The notes under the pieces: generated by a model
What the model saw: only the letters and a program-made list of their open reading frames with translations
Told to the model about the DNA's origin: nothing
The model's database searches: none
In this document: piece after piece, positions 33,759 to 45,157 of the stretch
Layout: every line of letters starts with the position of its first letter
Position numbering within the stretch: the first letter of the stretch is position 1
Made by a program: the position numbers and the translations under genes
NCBI GenBank assembly: GCA_932521025.1
Contig: OW051471.1
Location: 8,742,001 to 8,806,000, forward strand
Direction: 5' to 3'
Length of the DNA: 64,000 nucleotides
DNA from: Oscheius onirici
Taxonomy: Eukaryota > Nematoda > Chromadorea > Rhabditida > Rhabditidae

Positions 33759-34092
33759 CTACCTTGACTTTTTCATAGCATTGATGAGATGAATCATTTC
33801 TTGGATGGAGTCGAGTCTTTGTTTTCTGAAGCTAATTCGATATTGTAAAACTCTTCGTTTCTTACTTGTTAAATTTGGTAGCTTTAGACGAGCGTAGTTT
33901 GCCCAAAAGTTGACTGTGGTGTAGTCTGCCAAGATGATAAGTAGCTGGCAGCTTTCCAGACGTTCTAGATATTGGTCCGGCTTGGACTATGGTACTGATT
34001 AAACTTAAAAAATATTCTTAGAATTTATTCGTTTAAGCTTACCTGACAAAAAGAAGACTTAGCAAAAGAAAACGCGTCGACGTGCGGATCAT
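33759..34092 (-). CDS. small secreted peptide precursor, neuropeptide-like (81 aa)
   Basis: Three minus-strand exons, 34092-34043, 33994-33866 and 33825-33759, join in phase (introns 48 and 40 nt, donors GTAAGC and GTAAGA, acceptors ATCAG and TTCAG). Residues 1-22 are a strong signal peptide (FLLLSLLFV core, QA/G cleavage). The remaining 59 residues have no cysteine and are strongly basic. They contain HLGR and LLGK, which could be amidation/cleavage sites (Gly before a basic residue), a KK pair, and a C-terminal amphipathic stretch RLDSIQEMIHLINAMKK. This layout is typical of peptide-hormone or neuropeptide precursors, or of a cationic amphipathic peptide. No known nematode flp/nlp/ins motif is recognised. 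Confidence 0.55.
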
Positions 34093-34861
34093 GACACAGG
34101 ACTCAGTGTTTGAAGTGGAGGGATTAAAGGGCTATCTTTAGCCCCGGGGCTATTGAGTCAGTTGCGGAAGTTTCAGCCGAGAATAGGATTCCGGCAAAGT
34201 ATGAAATAGGAATGAACAACTCTGCCCAGGTTCCACCTACCCCGCCTTCTTCTGCAGAAATCTCGTGGAATTGCAGATTGGCTACTTGTGTGGGGGAGTT
34301 GGCCAGAAGTCAGAACTACTAATCAGTCGGTGGATACTTTGAAGAGAAAACGAAAGGGCTCGAGGTCTTCTACATTAAATCCGATCAGTCAGAATCCAAA
34401 GGACCGCAGAACGTTTTAAAAGCAAAAAAAAATTTAATTGTACGTCATTGTGATCGGAGCCACTTCACACGATAACTAGTTCATGAAAGAGATTCACAAT
34501 TAAGTTATACAAATGTGGCCAAAACACTTAGAGTCCGGAATTGTTCCAAACCAATATGAAAGCTGTTCACATCCCAGCAGAAACGACATTGCATGCGAGT
34601 TGTAAAGGGTTACTGCAGGTACAATCATTCCAGCACTGAAGTCTTCGAAGGAACTTCGGTTTCGTTCATAGTTGGAAGAGGAAAAATGGAAGATCAGATA
34701 TATTAACGGCAGTACTTAGACAGTTTATAAGCAAACAAATAGCGATTGGCTCTACCCAGTAATTGTGAGAGTTTTGGTACAAGTCGTTTACAACTGATAA
34801 CATAGTTTGTAAACAGGTTAGGTATGTAAACTTTAACAGGAACCAGACAAACTACAAAGGA
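34093..34861. other. interval without a recognisable gene
   Basis: No coding exon seen. A perfect palindrome TAGCCCCGGGGCTA lies at about 34139-34152, just upstream of the peptide gene, and could be a factor-binding site. Confidence 0.35.
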
Positions 34862-35962
34862 TCACAATTTACTGGCTCTTGTTTTTAAAAATAAATGTGT
34901 TCGAATCAAGTAGCTTCCTTCCGAATTCTTCGTTATCGTCAAATGCTTGCTTCTCTCCGTCATTCCAATAACGTGCGAGTTTGTGAACTCGGTATGTCCG
35001 TAAAGCGTGATGCCAGCCCTTTTAAAATGTAGATTCCAACGTTAGCTATCTTACTTTAGCAGTTTCTTTCTCAAGTTCAAGGCAATAAACTTGCTGAGAC
35101 CTTTGTTCTGATGCTCCTCGTGAATGAACAAGTTGTTCAAAGTGCCACCGGTATCAGTCATGTAACAGCCGACAAGTTTTCCGTGGAAATACAGACCAGT
35201 CGATGGAAGATGAAGAAGTTTTTGCCTGAAACATATACTTGTTTTGTTAGGAAAACTCTGAGTACCTGGTGTTTTCGATATCAGAGTCGGTTGCCTTTTT
35301 GTTAAGAAGACGAGGAGCATGTCCAATCGTGATCAGCTCGGCATCAGAAATATCTGCGTTGCCTAAGAAGTTAAACTCATTATAGTCGTCAAAGGTGTTA
35401 CGAAGTTCGTAGCCATCTGGTAAAGCGGGAATTCTCGCTTCCGTTATAAGTTTTTCTTGGTGTGGCAGAGCTACAAATTCACAACATGGATGTTCACTGA
35501 AGTCGAGTGGAATGTTCTCTCTTCTGATGAATTCCATAATCTAAATTCAAAAACGAGGTTAATCATAAAAGAGTTCAAGTCACAGCATGAGCCAACTCTT
35601 CCTCGGCAATAACGAGCATGTTTTTTGGTCTAGAAAACATGTTCATGAACTCGGCAAACTGGTAGAAGCCGTTCAGAAAGTCAGTTTTGCTAAAAGTTCC
35701 CTAAAACAGACATTTTAGACAAGATTAAAATAATCACCTGAACAAGAGCAATGACATGAGGCTCGATAAAATTGTTCTTTTTGTATCCGTACCAATAAGC
35801 TGCTTGTTCAGTGTTGAATGAGAACAGGAGAAAATTCACAAAGGGGAGACGTTTTTCCATTTCAAAGAGTGTACAGTGATAAAATGGTGGCTCCTTATAA
35901 CGATCGAATTTCCGAAGAGTTTCAGCATTGCAAGGCTCGTAGGAGAATATTTTTGGTTTCAT
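34862..35962 (-). CDS. GNAT / glycine N-acyltransferase-like protein (314 aa, 5 exons)
   Basis: Minus-strand exons 35962-35738, 35700-35584, 35540-35266, 35225-35055, 35018-34862, phases consistent, introns 36-43 nt. The C-terminal half is a GNAT acyltransferase fold. A strand with FHGKLVGCYMTDTGG is followed by LNNLFIHEEH, then the acyl-CoA pyrophosphate loop HQNKGLS (244-250, Q-x-x-G-x-S form of Q/R-x-x-G-x-G/A) and its helix. The last exon contains LYGHTEFTN, resembling the conserved C-terminal YGHT-type segment of nematode GLYAT-like proteins. The reaction would be transfer of an acyl group from CoA to a small amine or amino acid. Substrate unknown. Intact, single copy here. Confidence 0.75.
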
Positions 35963-36679
35963 AGTAAACGAAGAAACGGTCGTGGGTAAGAAGTCGAAAA
36001 CTGTGAACCAGAACGGTTATCAATCAAGGCAAGGTGAACAACAAGCCTTTCAAATCAAAGAATTGTAAGAAATAAACACATATTATGGGCTGAAAACTCT
36101 GAGAAATACAAATCGGGGTATAAAAACGAACTTTTCTCCCATAAAGGAACAATGATCTTCTAATACTTTAGACTCAACAAAATTTCTTCACGTTCACGGT
36201 TTTTTTCAATGGCTTTTTGCAAATAGAAAGTCAATTCTCCGACTGCAGGTTCTGACTATTTTTGTCCATCTGCGCTGTTCTTCTCGGCATCAGTCCCGAC
36301 AAGTGACAAAGAAAAATATTAGATCCTTCCGACTCTCAGTTCAGTATCTTTTTTATGAGCGGCTCCATTTATTTACGTTTTTTTTACTTTTTGTTTTTCA
36401 TTTTTTTGCGATAAAATACTCTACTCTGTCTGGTTCGCTCGTTCTTTGGTTGACAATGGGTCGAAAGGACGCGAGCCCGTAGCGGCAGGTGGTGTGATTT
36501 TGCAGTTTAGTGGCAGTCGCCTCGGCAGACTGAGCGTTCTCTCGCTCGCTCGTGCGAGCCGATAGGACGCGGCCATTCGTCGCTTCTCTTTTTTTATTAA
36601 CGAACGCGCAAGCTGAAGCCGAGGTCAACCTCCATTATCGATTTTCTCCTTCTTTTTGAGATCTTTTTCAACTTCAAAT
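35963..36679. other. divergent promoter region between acyltransferase and elongase genes
   Basis: The two genes diverge from here. Around 36420-36600 the sequence is GC-rich with repeated GCTCG-type words, unlike the AT-rich flanks. That may mark the elongase core promoter or its outron. No gene seen. Confidence 0.4.
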
Positions 36680-36689
36680 TCATTTTCAG
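36680..36689 (+). promoter_or_regulatory. probable trans-splice acceptor of the elongase gene
   Basis: TCATTTTCAG ends at 36689, 19 bases before the ATG at 36709, with no upstream exon required. This is the usual position for a nematode spliced-leader acceptor. Confidence 0.55.
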
Positions 36690-36708
36690 GTAATAAAACG
36701 GTCTCGCC

Positions 36709-38340
36709 ATGACCCAGGACATCGTTCAGAGGCTCACTACCTTCCATTTTGATCTCCCTCGCTTTTTGAAACTAGCCACACACGGGGGTGAAAACTTCCC
36801 CGACAAAGAGGGTAGAAAATGGGTCTCCGATCATTTTGATCTCACCCTACAGGTAATTCTTCTGCATTTTTGTTTCTAAAATAAAATTTTGAGGCTTCAA
36901 TCGTCTATATGATTGTCGTCTTCGGACTCAAATTCCTTATGAGAAATAGGCAACCATTTTCTCTTTTTGTTCCTCTCAACATCTGGAACTTTATCCTGGC
37001 GGCATTCTCCATCATGGGAACCATCAAACTTTTCCCCGATTTCATTGGAACCATCCAAAATAAGGGACTTCAAAGTGAGTTTTATCAAGTTTATTTATCT
37101 GTTTCACAGAGAAGTGGGCCAGGTTTGGGGAAAAGATATTTTTATGGCGCCATTTATCGTTGTTCAAATAGGCCGACAGGCAGTTGTTCACTCGTTGTAG
37201 CGACCTTGGAACTGATGAGTCTAGCCATCTCGTGGGAACATTAAAAAAATTTGTTTCGATTTTGCAAAAGTTCGAAAGAAGAAAAGAACAAAAATATCAG
37301 TTTACACAATGTTCACGAAAGTCTACCAAATTTCAAAGGGTCAACCCTGCTCATTAAACAATTTTTATCTCGCCATTCTAGAATGTTTGCCTTGACAAAG
37401 GACACTTTGCTCGTTTTATCGCTAGACAACTAAGAGTCGTGCTGTTTTGTTTGATAAAACTAGAAAGGGGCGAAGTCTAACAATTTCAAACAAGAAAGAA
37501 ATTTTCAGACTCTTACTGCTATGCTTACGATTTCACCCAAGGAGAGAACGGCTACTGGGTCTGGCTGTTCATCGTGTCCAAGCTCTTCGAGCTCACCGAC
37601 ACCGTCTTCCTCGTTCTCCGCAAACGTCCTCTGATGTTCCTCCACTGGTATCACCACATCCTCACCCTGATCTATGCTTTCTACTCTCATCCCATCACTC
37701 CCGGTTTCAACCGTTACGGAATCTTCCTCAACTTCTTTGTCCACGCCTTCATGTACTCGTGAGTTTCTTTTCGATCTTCTTTGTTCATAAAAACTATTTC
37801 AGATACTACTTCCTCCGGTCAATGAAGATCCGTGTCCCCGGGTTCATTGCCCAATTCATCACAACTATCCAGATTCTCCAGTTTGTTATCTCCGTTGCTG
37901 TCCTGGCGCACTCTGGAGTTCTTATCTATCTTCAGGGAGTGAGTATTTAAGAATTTTTTTTTTTCATTTTCAGGAAGTAATTTGATGGTATGTTTTGAAA
38001 AAGTTTGTGAATTGTCTTTCCCAAAAAGATTTACCGAAATTTGAACGTGTTTGAAAAGTTTTTTGCGATTCAAATTGACACGATCTATTTAAAGTTCTAA
38101 TTTTTCTAAATCGGGAAAAGATAAAAGATAAATAGAAGAAAGAAGTGAGATATCGAACCTGCTTTATTTCCTTTTCAGGTGAAATGCGACTTCGACCACA
38201 ACATCTTCATCCTTGCCTCCTTCATGGATGTCACCTACCTGGCCTTGTTCATCAACTTCTTCCTCAAGTCGTACGTCATTGGCGGAGGAAAGGACAAGTA
38301 CAAGCAGGTGTCCGCCAAGGACTCGAAGAAGAAGAACTAG
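36709..38340 (+). CDS. elo-1: ELO-1-like very-long/polyunsaturated fatty-acid elongase (290 aa)
   Basis: 3-Ketoacyl-CoA synthase subunit of the ER fatty-acid elongation cycle. It condenses malonyl-CoA with an acyl-CoA, in C. elegans ELO-1 mainly C18 polyunsaturated substrates. Exons: 36709-36852, 36894-37074, 37509-37758, 37803-37938, 38179-38340. All join in phase. The family histidine box is HWYHH at 154-158, preceded by KLFELTDTVFLVLRKRP (133-149). Around seven membrane spans are visible. The protein ends KKKN, a KKXX-type ER-retrieval signal. The segments ATHG-xxNFPD-xEGRK near the N-terminus and GENGYWVWLF are shared with C. elegans ELO-1 as I remember it, but ELO-2 is a close paralogue, so orthology is likely rather than proven. 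The first intron ends in TTTTGAG and the second is 434 nt. Confidence 0.9.
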
Positions 38341-38526
38341 GAGCTTTTTCCTCGCCGTTCACTTGTACTCACTTCGTCAATTCTCGTTACCGGTCTGATC
38401 GGACTCGCGTGTACTGTCGTATTCAAGTAAATAACTTTATTACCCGTAACTCTTGAAAAATCCGTACACCAAACCCTGGCAGACGGAGAAATTTGCACAT
38501 AGACGGATGAATGACAAGAAATTGAG

Positions 38527-39147
38527 CTAGACGTTGAAAGGAGGTGGAGAATCACTATGTCCAACCAGAGCAATGGCTGTATCGTAAGAAGGCGGCAGTT
38601 CCTATAAAATTTAGATTAAACAATGTCTATAAAAAGTGGTAACCTGTAATTTAGCCCTCACGGCTTCGTCGTAAGATGGTAGATTAAGATGACGCTGATC
38701 GCGGCAGCAGTCAATGTGAGGTGGTGGAGCCAGGCAAGGAAACGAGGAAGGAATAGGCAGAGAGAAGAGTAGAGCCTGCAAATACTGAGATGTTATACAG
38801 AAGTGATCAATGAACATTGTTAGTTTTTATGAGATCAGGTAAATCAGAGCTTGACTACACTACAGCCAAGCTTGACAAACACGAGCATGGACAAAAATAA
38901 AGTTGCTGTGGAAGCTAGCATGCACCTGTTCTATTGTGGGTATGCGAACCTCGGCATTATGTCGCCTTCTTCTCTTCCTCTCCTTATACTTTTTTTGAAG
39001 ATAGCAGAGAAGATTCATGATGCCTCCAGCCACAATCACTCCAAAAAGCCAGACAACAGGTGACCAGCGGAGGACTTCTTCAGTGCCTACCTGAAAATTG
39101 AATATGAATGACTGAGCTAGAAATAGATGAAGACTCACAGAAAACAT
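38527..39147 (-). CDS. small single-pass membrane protein with PPxY motif (about 126 aa)
   Basis: Minus-strand exons 39147-39139 (MFS), 39090-38926, 38775-38644, 38601-38527, all in phase. One membrane span (about 15-34, VVWLFGVIVAGGIMNLLCYL) is followed by a strongly basic stretch KKYKERKRRRRH. The cytoplasmic tail is Pro-rich with LPSYDEA (90-96), LPPSYDTA (104-111) and SPPPF. LPPSY is a PPxY motif that binds WW domains of Nedd4-type ubiquitin ligases, so the protein may be an adaptor or trafficking regulator. Type III/Ib topology with the tail inside follows from the positive-inside rule. The three-residue first exon is uncertain; the real start may be upstream. Convergent with the elongase gene. 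Confidence 0.6.
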
Positions 39148-41413
39148 CAGAAGCGCCGAAACTGTCTGCCCCAAAAATGGTGCCCGAAAGTGAATGAGTC
39201 AAATATCACGCGCGCGGGAATTGAGAAAAGAACATGTGAAACGATTCCAACAGTACAGAGAACCGCTTTCTGACTTCTTCCTAGGCTCAAAACAACCCGC
39301 GCATTCTCTACTGACCAGAAGGGTCTCATATAAGAATGCGATCAAGAAGGCTTGGGATTCCCCAGGACGGAGTGCTATTGGGGAAGTCCGAGTAGAGGAA
39401 TGAGGGGCTGTTTCTTGATGTCTGAGGTGGTTGGGGGTGTGTGAGGGTGGCCTGAGAGACAGCGGAATTTGAAAGGAGTTGGACGAGCAAAGTCAGAAGA
39501 ACAGAGTTCTGGATGGGTGGGCTTCTCTCTGATTAGCTCCATTCCGCAACAGGAAGCTCTGACGAAAAAAAGAGAGCGTCTGATGGTCGCATCCGGCTTT
39601 GGGGTCAGTCCTGCGCCCCCTCAGCCTAGACACATGTCATTCAAAATCAACGTACGGGCTTCCTATCTTGGAGAAAGGAACAATCAGAAAACAATGCGTT
39701 GCGTGGGTTCCAAATGTACCAGTGGGGCTACTAGTCCAGACATATTTTTGATCAAAGAAGTGATTACAGGCTGAGCTGGTGAACGTGATGCTGAGAGAGC
39801 GGACTAGCGTAAACTTGGGAGGTGAGCAACAAGCACCGCTCCCTCTCATGTGTTTAGGAAAGCAAACAGAGAGTAACAGTGAAGCTGCTCTCTGAGAAAA
39901 AAACAGGTCGAATTTCATATTTCTCATGGTCTGTATTTTCATTTGAAATGACAATAACATGCAATTTTTTATTGCCAGCAAAACTTCTTAGCAAAAGTCT
40001 GCCACTATAGATTTAGCTATGTTCGCGAGCTGGCAAGATTGTTGTTTCAGAACTTTGAGGTGAGATAAACAGAACTGTACAGCTTACAAAACAACAAAAA
40101 ACAAATATTCAAATGACTGAAGCGAAAGCAGCGGCTTGAATAGAAGAAGCCACACTTCGATAAACAGTCGTATTTTATCCAAAACAGCGGCTTAATCAAG
40201 TGGATAAATATCTTCCAAAGCTGAAGATTTGTGTCAAAACAATTATTTTTGGCTGCTTGGAAGAAAGAGAACGTCAATTGGCGAAAGAAGGAACAATAAG
40301 GTACATCGACTGCCCTTCACGACCCTCCCCGAGGAGTCATCTCGTTTCACCGAAGAAAAATGATCATGTCAGCCAAAAGCGCCGAAAAAGGCACCTAAAT
40401 TAGAAAAAGTGGTGTCCGAAAGTTTGTTGTGGTAACGGATCGGGGCAAAGCGGAAACAAATTGCCGTCAGGTAGCTTCCCCTCTCCAGTCGGTGTCACTT
40501 GTGAATAATTCCGGAATAGCTTAGGAAAGCAGAGTGAGAGAGCATGTGTCCCTTTGACTTCCCTGACCAAGAGAGGGGGATTAATGCAGAAAACATTTTC
40601 CTCTCCAGCCTGACGTCAAAGGGATCGCCTTCCACTTCCTTTGCAGAAAAATTTAAGGACAGGAATTGATAGCTGTCTAAGAAGTGAGCCTGAACCATGA
40701 ATTTTGGATAAAGTGTTGCCACTTTACTGAAACTTGGTGGAATAAACAATTTTGTTGACGGTACCTAATTCTTAGGGGTAATGAGTCAAACTGTTTAAAA
40801 AAACTGTTTATTCGGCTATCGATGCATTTCGCATGACCGGATCACATCCGAAGAGTCGAGGAGTCTTGGAGTGATGATGAGAGCGGTTGTGGTATCCAGG
40901 TTTCTCAAGCTACAGGATCCGCTGGACAGGATAGACATTTTTTTTAAAGACAAACTGTTTACATCCGAGTCAATGAGTCAAACATCCGATGCAAATGAGT
41001 GTCTTCCATCGTCCTCATCCTTTCGAAGAGACAACAAGTTAATGAATACCAAAGGGTTGAAATTGCGGAGAACAACAGGGATACGTCAAGTAAATTTTAG
41101 AATATGGCAAAAATATATCTAAAGCTGATTCGGATTTAAGCTCAAGCTTTATGTCAGCCGACTCGATATGCTGAACCGAGTTGAGTGAACATTCCGTACT
41201 TTCAGTTCAGGTCATTGACTTTTGTTCTTTTACCACATTAAGAATCGCCCGAAAGCTCTCGATGAACCTGCACTGAACTAACATAAAACGTTATTCCCAG
41301 AAAAATTAAAGCCTTAATGTATTTTTTTTTACCAATCTTCAAAGGCTTATTTCTTTTCACAAAATACTGCCGTATATAATGACATTCTTGGATTCGCTTA
41401 GTATCATGGCGTG
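39148..41413. other. interval without a recognisable gene
   Basis: Short overlapping frames on both strands (101-114 codons at most), without motifs or splice pairs I can defend. The stretch carries one dispersed repeat (40838-40945). Confidence 0.35.
40838..40945. repeat. dispersed repeat, copy 2
   Basis: Matches 24150-24256 in the same orientation, with small indels. Shared words include GATCACATC, GTCTTGGAGTGATGATGAG or close variants, and ATCCGCTGGACAGGATAG. Confidence 0.6.
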
Positions 41414-41796
41414 TCATCTTGTATTACTACATAGACACCAATCTTTTACCCAATCGTTTTCTTCTAAGATATGCGAGCTTGAATCTATTAATCGCGTTGC
41501 TTCAAATTTTACTTGTTTGTGTGCAAACACACCATTCCTTGTTCCTACATTTCGTATAAAAAAACCCACCTGTAGTTTGGACATTATTACGACGATCAGG
41601 ATGAAGAAGAAGGCTCCAGCCAGTATCAAAATCTTCTTGAACTCTTCGTAAGAATCTTCTAGGGCACGCGCATTCGGTGGTCTGATTCTGTAAACAAGCC
41701 AAGACTCTCATCAGACTCAAAAACTCACTGGAATGGATTATAGACGCCCTCCAATCTATAATTTCGCGGAAGTTGATAATAATTTGTCGAGGACAT
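41414..41796 (-). CDS. small single-pass membrane protein (3' end uncertain)
   Basis: Exon 41796-41729 starts with ATG and ends at a GTGAGT donor. The next exon starts at 41687 after TTTACAG and is in phase, giving MSSTNYYQLPRNYRLEGVYN then IRPPNARALEDSYEEF and a membrane segment LILAGAFFFILIVVIM. After SKLQ there is a GTGGGT donor at 41569 that may splice to a further exon near 41408. Read straight through, the frame stops at 41414, giving 113 residues. Family unrecognised; a hydrophilic N-terminus and one helix suggest a tail-proximal membrane anchor. Confidence 0.45.
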
Positions 41797-44325
41797 AATG
41801 GGAGAGACTTTTTCAACGATGTAGCACTAATCGTACGGTCAGCAAGGTCACGGATGTGCTGAAATTGCATTTTTTTTGGAGTCTCGAGTAAAATTTAGGG
41901 TAAAAAGCAAAGGACGATGTCCTCCCGTTGACATTTGGAATAAAAAGCCAATTGGATCAGTAGAGGGCTGGAAATTGAAACGCGATTACGGGAGGACAGC
42001 TTTGTGGCCGCTTCGTTTCTCACTGTTCCTTCTCTAAAAAACATTTTTTAACACATCTTGTTGTTTTTATGTCTAGAAAAGTCTGTTATTAACCCGGTAG
42101 AACTACAGAAAAGTGTTAGCGACATTTGCAGCCGGCTAAGATTGAGATTAGCCTCGGTGCAAAAACAGCGCTCAGCAAATTGACAAGGGGATTATCTGAT
42201 GAGTAAAAAAACAAGACTAAGAAAAAATTGAGAAGTAAAAACTGCTTTTGGATATGTTATCGACCAGTTAAATGAAGCAGACAAGCAAAAAATTGCAAAA
42301 CTTTCCAACTATATCGCCCTACGTATATCTGATAACTGGAAGCTCAACTGATCTTCTATAAATGCCAGAAATTAAAAGGAGACACGCAAGTGATTAATCG
42401 GAGGTAAAGTTTGAACTTGGCATTGTTCGTTTTCTTGTTGCAGCGGTAAATGGGGAGTATAGAGTACTGACCGGTTTACAGCCAAACAGATGTTTATTTT
42501 CTACGCAGAGAAAAATTCTGTGGTTTGAAAATCGGCCACTCGTAAGAACTACAAAAAAATTATCATTCAGAAAATTCAGATAAAAATATGAAAATGTACG
42601 ATTGTCATTTAAACGCTTCGTATTGAAATCTGGGTTGTGATAAGGGAAAGTAACGAATCCTAACTGCCGGCCAGGACAGCGAAATCAATCCGCGTTGACC
42701 GCTAGTAGTTCAAGGTTCTCACGGTCATTTTTGCGCCCAATTGTGCTACTTTTTCGAGACGATTGACTGCAAGTTTTTAGGTCAAAAAGCGTGTTAATAT
42801 GTCTGGGACTGGTAGAAATAAGTCTGCATATCGAACACAGGCAGGTGTCAATATTATTGGCGGTAGTCAATAGGTAGGATGAAGCAGCGATTATCATGAT
42901 GTTGGGAGACAATTTGGTGTCAGACTGTGTCATCAACCGGACGCGTTCTTTTTCGACGTGGCGTAGAACATTCTCGAACTTTGGCAACGTTTGATGACAC
43001 CGGTGTCGCTACCGACACCACCTGATTGTAATCATACGTGATGAAGGGCACTGGAAGGAGACAACGAAAGTGAGAATATGGTCATGTTCATTGACACCGT
43101 TTGTGACAAAAATTAAGGTGCTGGAAATTTACATATTGCTGGGTATTCCAGAGGAAAGTAAGAACAAGGAAATCTATGAAATAATTATTCTAACGAGATC
43201 CAGTGTGTAAGCAAGGATAAATAACAAATTTCAACAAAAAGGCTTTTATGTGGACACGAAAGCAATCTGCATTTCTGAATATTCATGAACCACCATTGAA
43301 CGATCACAGTCAAATTTTTGACAAAGTGGGAACAGAAAAGTGGATATATTTTGTCAACTTTGCAGTTTCTGCAAAAAAGGACAATTCCGGAAACATGATA
43401 AGAAACGTAGCGGCAGAAGGCGATCTTTCATGAAAAGTGGACGCCCGACGGGAAACCAGTTGCGTTGCGCTCCACGTGACAACAAAGGGGTCGGGGCACA
43501 CTACAATTCAACACCTGTTGAGACAGACATGGGTTGTTGTCACTGATCATGCAGGTATTCTGGGTGGAGACTGCAAGAAGTTTAACACATTCACGACTGA
43601 AAAAAACAAAGATAGAGAATGAAGAACAATTGCAAGCACTTTCTGCTGTTTGTGGTGCTCGAGACATCGGCGCGTAGGAGCCAAAAATTAGAGATTGTGG
43701 CCTTGTTTTGAAACTCGAACATAGGAAAACTCGATACCAACTTTTCAAGGAAACCTGGGGAACCATGAAAATTATCTATTAGTTGAGCAGTACGTTGCAA
43801 AACGATCACTTCTAGCCTTCTGTCAGGTCTAGTTTTTAAGCATGTGTACCTAGTAAAACGCGAGAACGTTTATGTTCAAAAGCTGATGTATTGAAACTAT
43901 TCGAAACTTCGCGACAAGATTTTGCTCATTTTTTAACTTTCCTTTTTTAAGAAACGAGATGGTGCAGGGGTAGGAGGCGCCAGCGTCAATCTAAAGGTTC
44001 TAAGTGCCCAATCATGGCATCCATCCTTCCGAAGGTCGGTAAACTGGTCGTAGGTTTCTACGTAGTTAGAGCGTTCCCGGGGTCGGACTAGACTGGCCCC
44101 CCAGAAAGCACCTGCACGTGAAAGAGTTAATCTCCCAGAGCTCGTCTCTGACGTTGAAACGGGTTAAAACTTTAACTTTCCATTCCGACAACCTCGAGAG
44201 AAAGAAACATTTTCCTAAACCGATTTAACTGAACTTTTTAACGCTTATATTTACCGTGGTCAGATATGAGAATCGGATGAACAGTATGTAGTATCATCTT
44301 GTGAGAGTCGAAGGGATTCATTTTC
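41797..44325. other. interval with unresolved coding signal
   Basis: On the minus strand, after CCTTCCAG at about 43051-43058, an open stretch encodes FITYDYNQVVSVATPVSSN then a basic TPRRKRTRP run, ending near 42920. A second frame with coding-like codon use covers 42987-42685 but begins with TTG. The two overlap in different frames and I could not link them to an ATG. The rest, including 43248-43809, shows only conflicting short frames. Confidence 0.3.
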
Positions 44326-44604
44326 TTGTGTCTGGTTTGTATAGAAGATTTGTACGACTTCCCTAATCGCTTTCGACACGGGTTGTTAGATGTCAAGCGC
44401 TCTACTGGAATAGAATATCTACCAAGATGTCTCTTTTCCGATGACTCTCTTCTCTACCCAAGACGAGAAGGTTACAGCAGTTCTTCTCTACAATTTGTCG
44501 TTACAACAGTGGAATCCCCTTCCAAGGAAGCCCTGAACCAGAGCGGGAGGTATGTCCCATTCTCCGAGGACAAGACCGTCACCGTCAGCCTGCTTCTGTC
44601 ATAA
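44326..44604 (+). CDS. possible terminal exon of an unidentified plus-strand gene
   Basis: Open frame ending TAA at 44602-44604. Its last 30 codons have strong G/C third-position bias (NQSGRYVPFSEDKTVTVSLL) like real coding sequence elsewhere in the window, and two AATAAA signals follow at about 44655-44670. An acceptor-like TTACAACAG at about 44503-44511 could begin the true exon. No ATG is present at the start of the frame. Product unknown. It converges on the giant repeat gene. Confidence 0.35.
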   Translation: MCLVCIEDLYDFPNRFRHGLLDVKRSTGIEYLPRCLFSDDSLLYPRREGYSSSSLQFVVTTVESPSKEALNQSGRYVPFSEDKTVTVSLLLS

Positions 44605-45157
44605 AAATTGGACCCGACTTTGACTGTCCGAAGAGCCGCTCTCGTCAAATATTTAATAAAGTGAATAAATATATAAATGAATACGGCATTTTGCTAGGTC
44701 ATTGTGTCGAAGGTAATATTCTGTAATATTCCAGGTAGATGTGTGCATCTTCCTCATTCGGGCAGAATATCCGTGATTACTACCGCTTGCTTAGGGAAGG
44801 GATCCGAAGAGATCGACTGATATAGACCGGGATAAGAAGCGACAGGTTGACTAGGCGAGGGATAAAAGAAGATCCCTTAACTGAGGAAGGGTTAGACAAA
44901 AGTCCGTTGTTTGGAATGAGAATACCAACGGATGGAATGGAACTTGGAAAATGTAGGCAATTGAGTAGTGCCGCCCGTAAACAAAGTCTGGCTAAGCAAC
45001 ATTTTCCATAATTAAAATTCATTACAACCTGATAAACTTTACAACTTTTAGCGATTTCTCTGTTTATAATATGCTGAAACCCGGCTTTTTGAAGCAAAAA
45101 CATGAAAGATTAATCAAGCTAAGCTTGAGAATTTTGTGACAAAAATACTCGTTCGAT

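Noticed and set aside
42685-42987. 100-codon minus frame with coding-like composition
   Set aside because: It starts with TTG, overlaps another plausible frame (to about 43058) and could not be linked to an ATG, so it is mentioned only as an unresolved interval.
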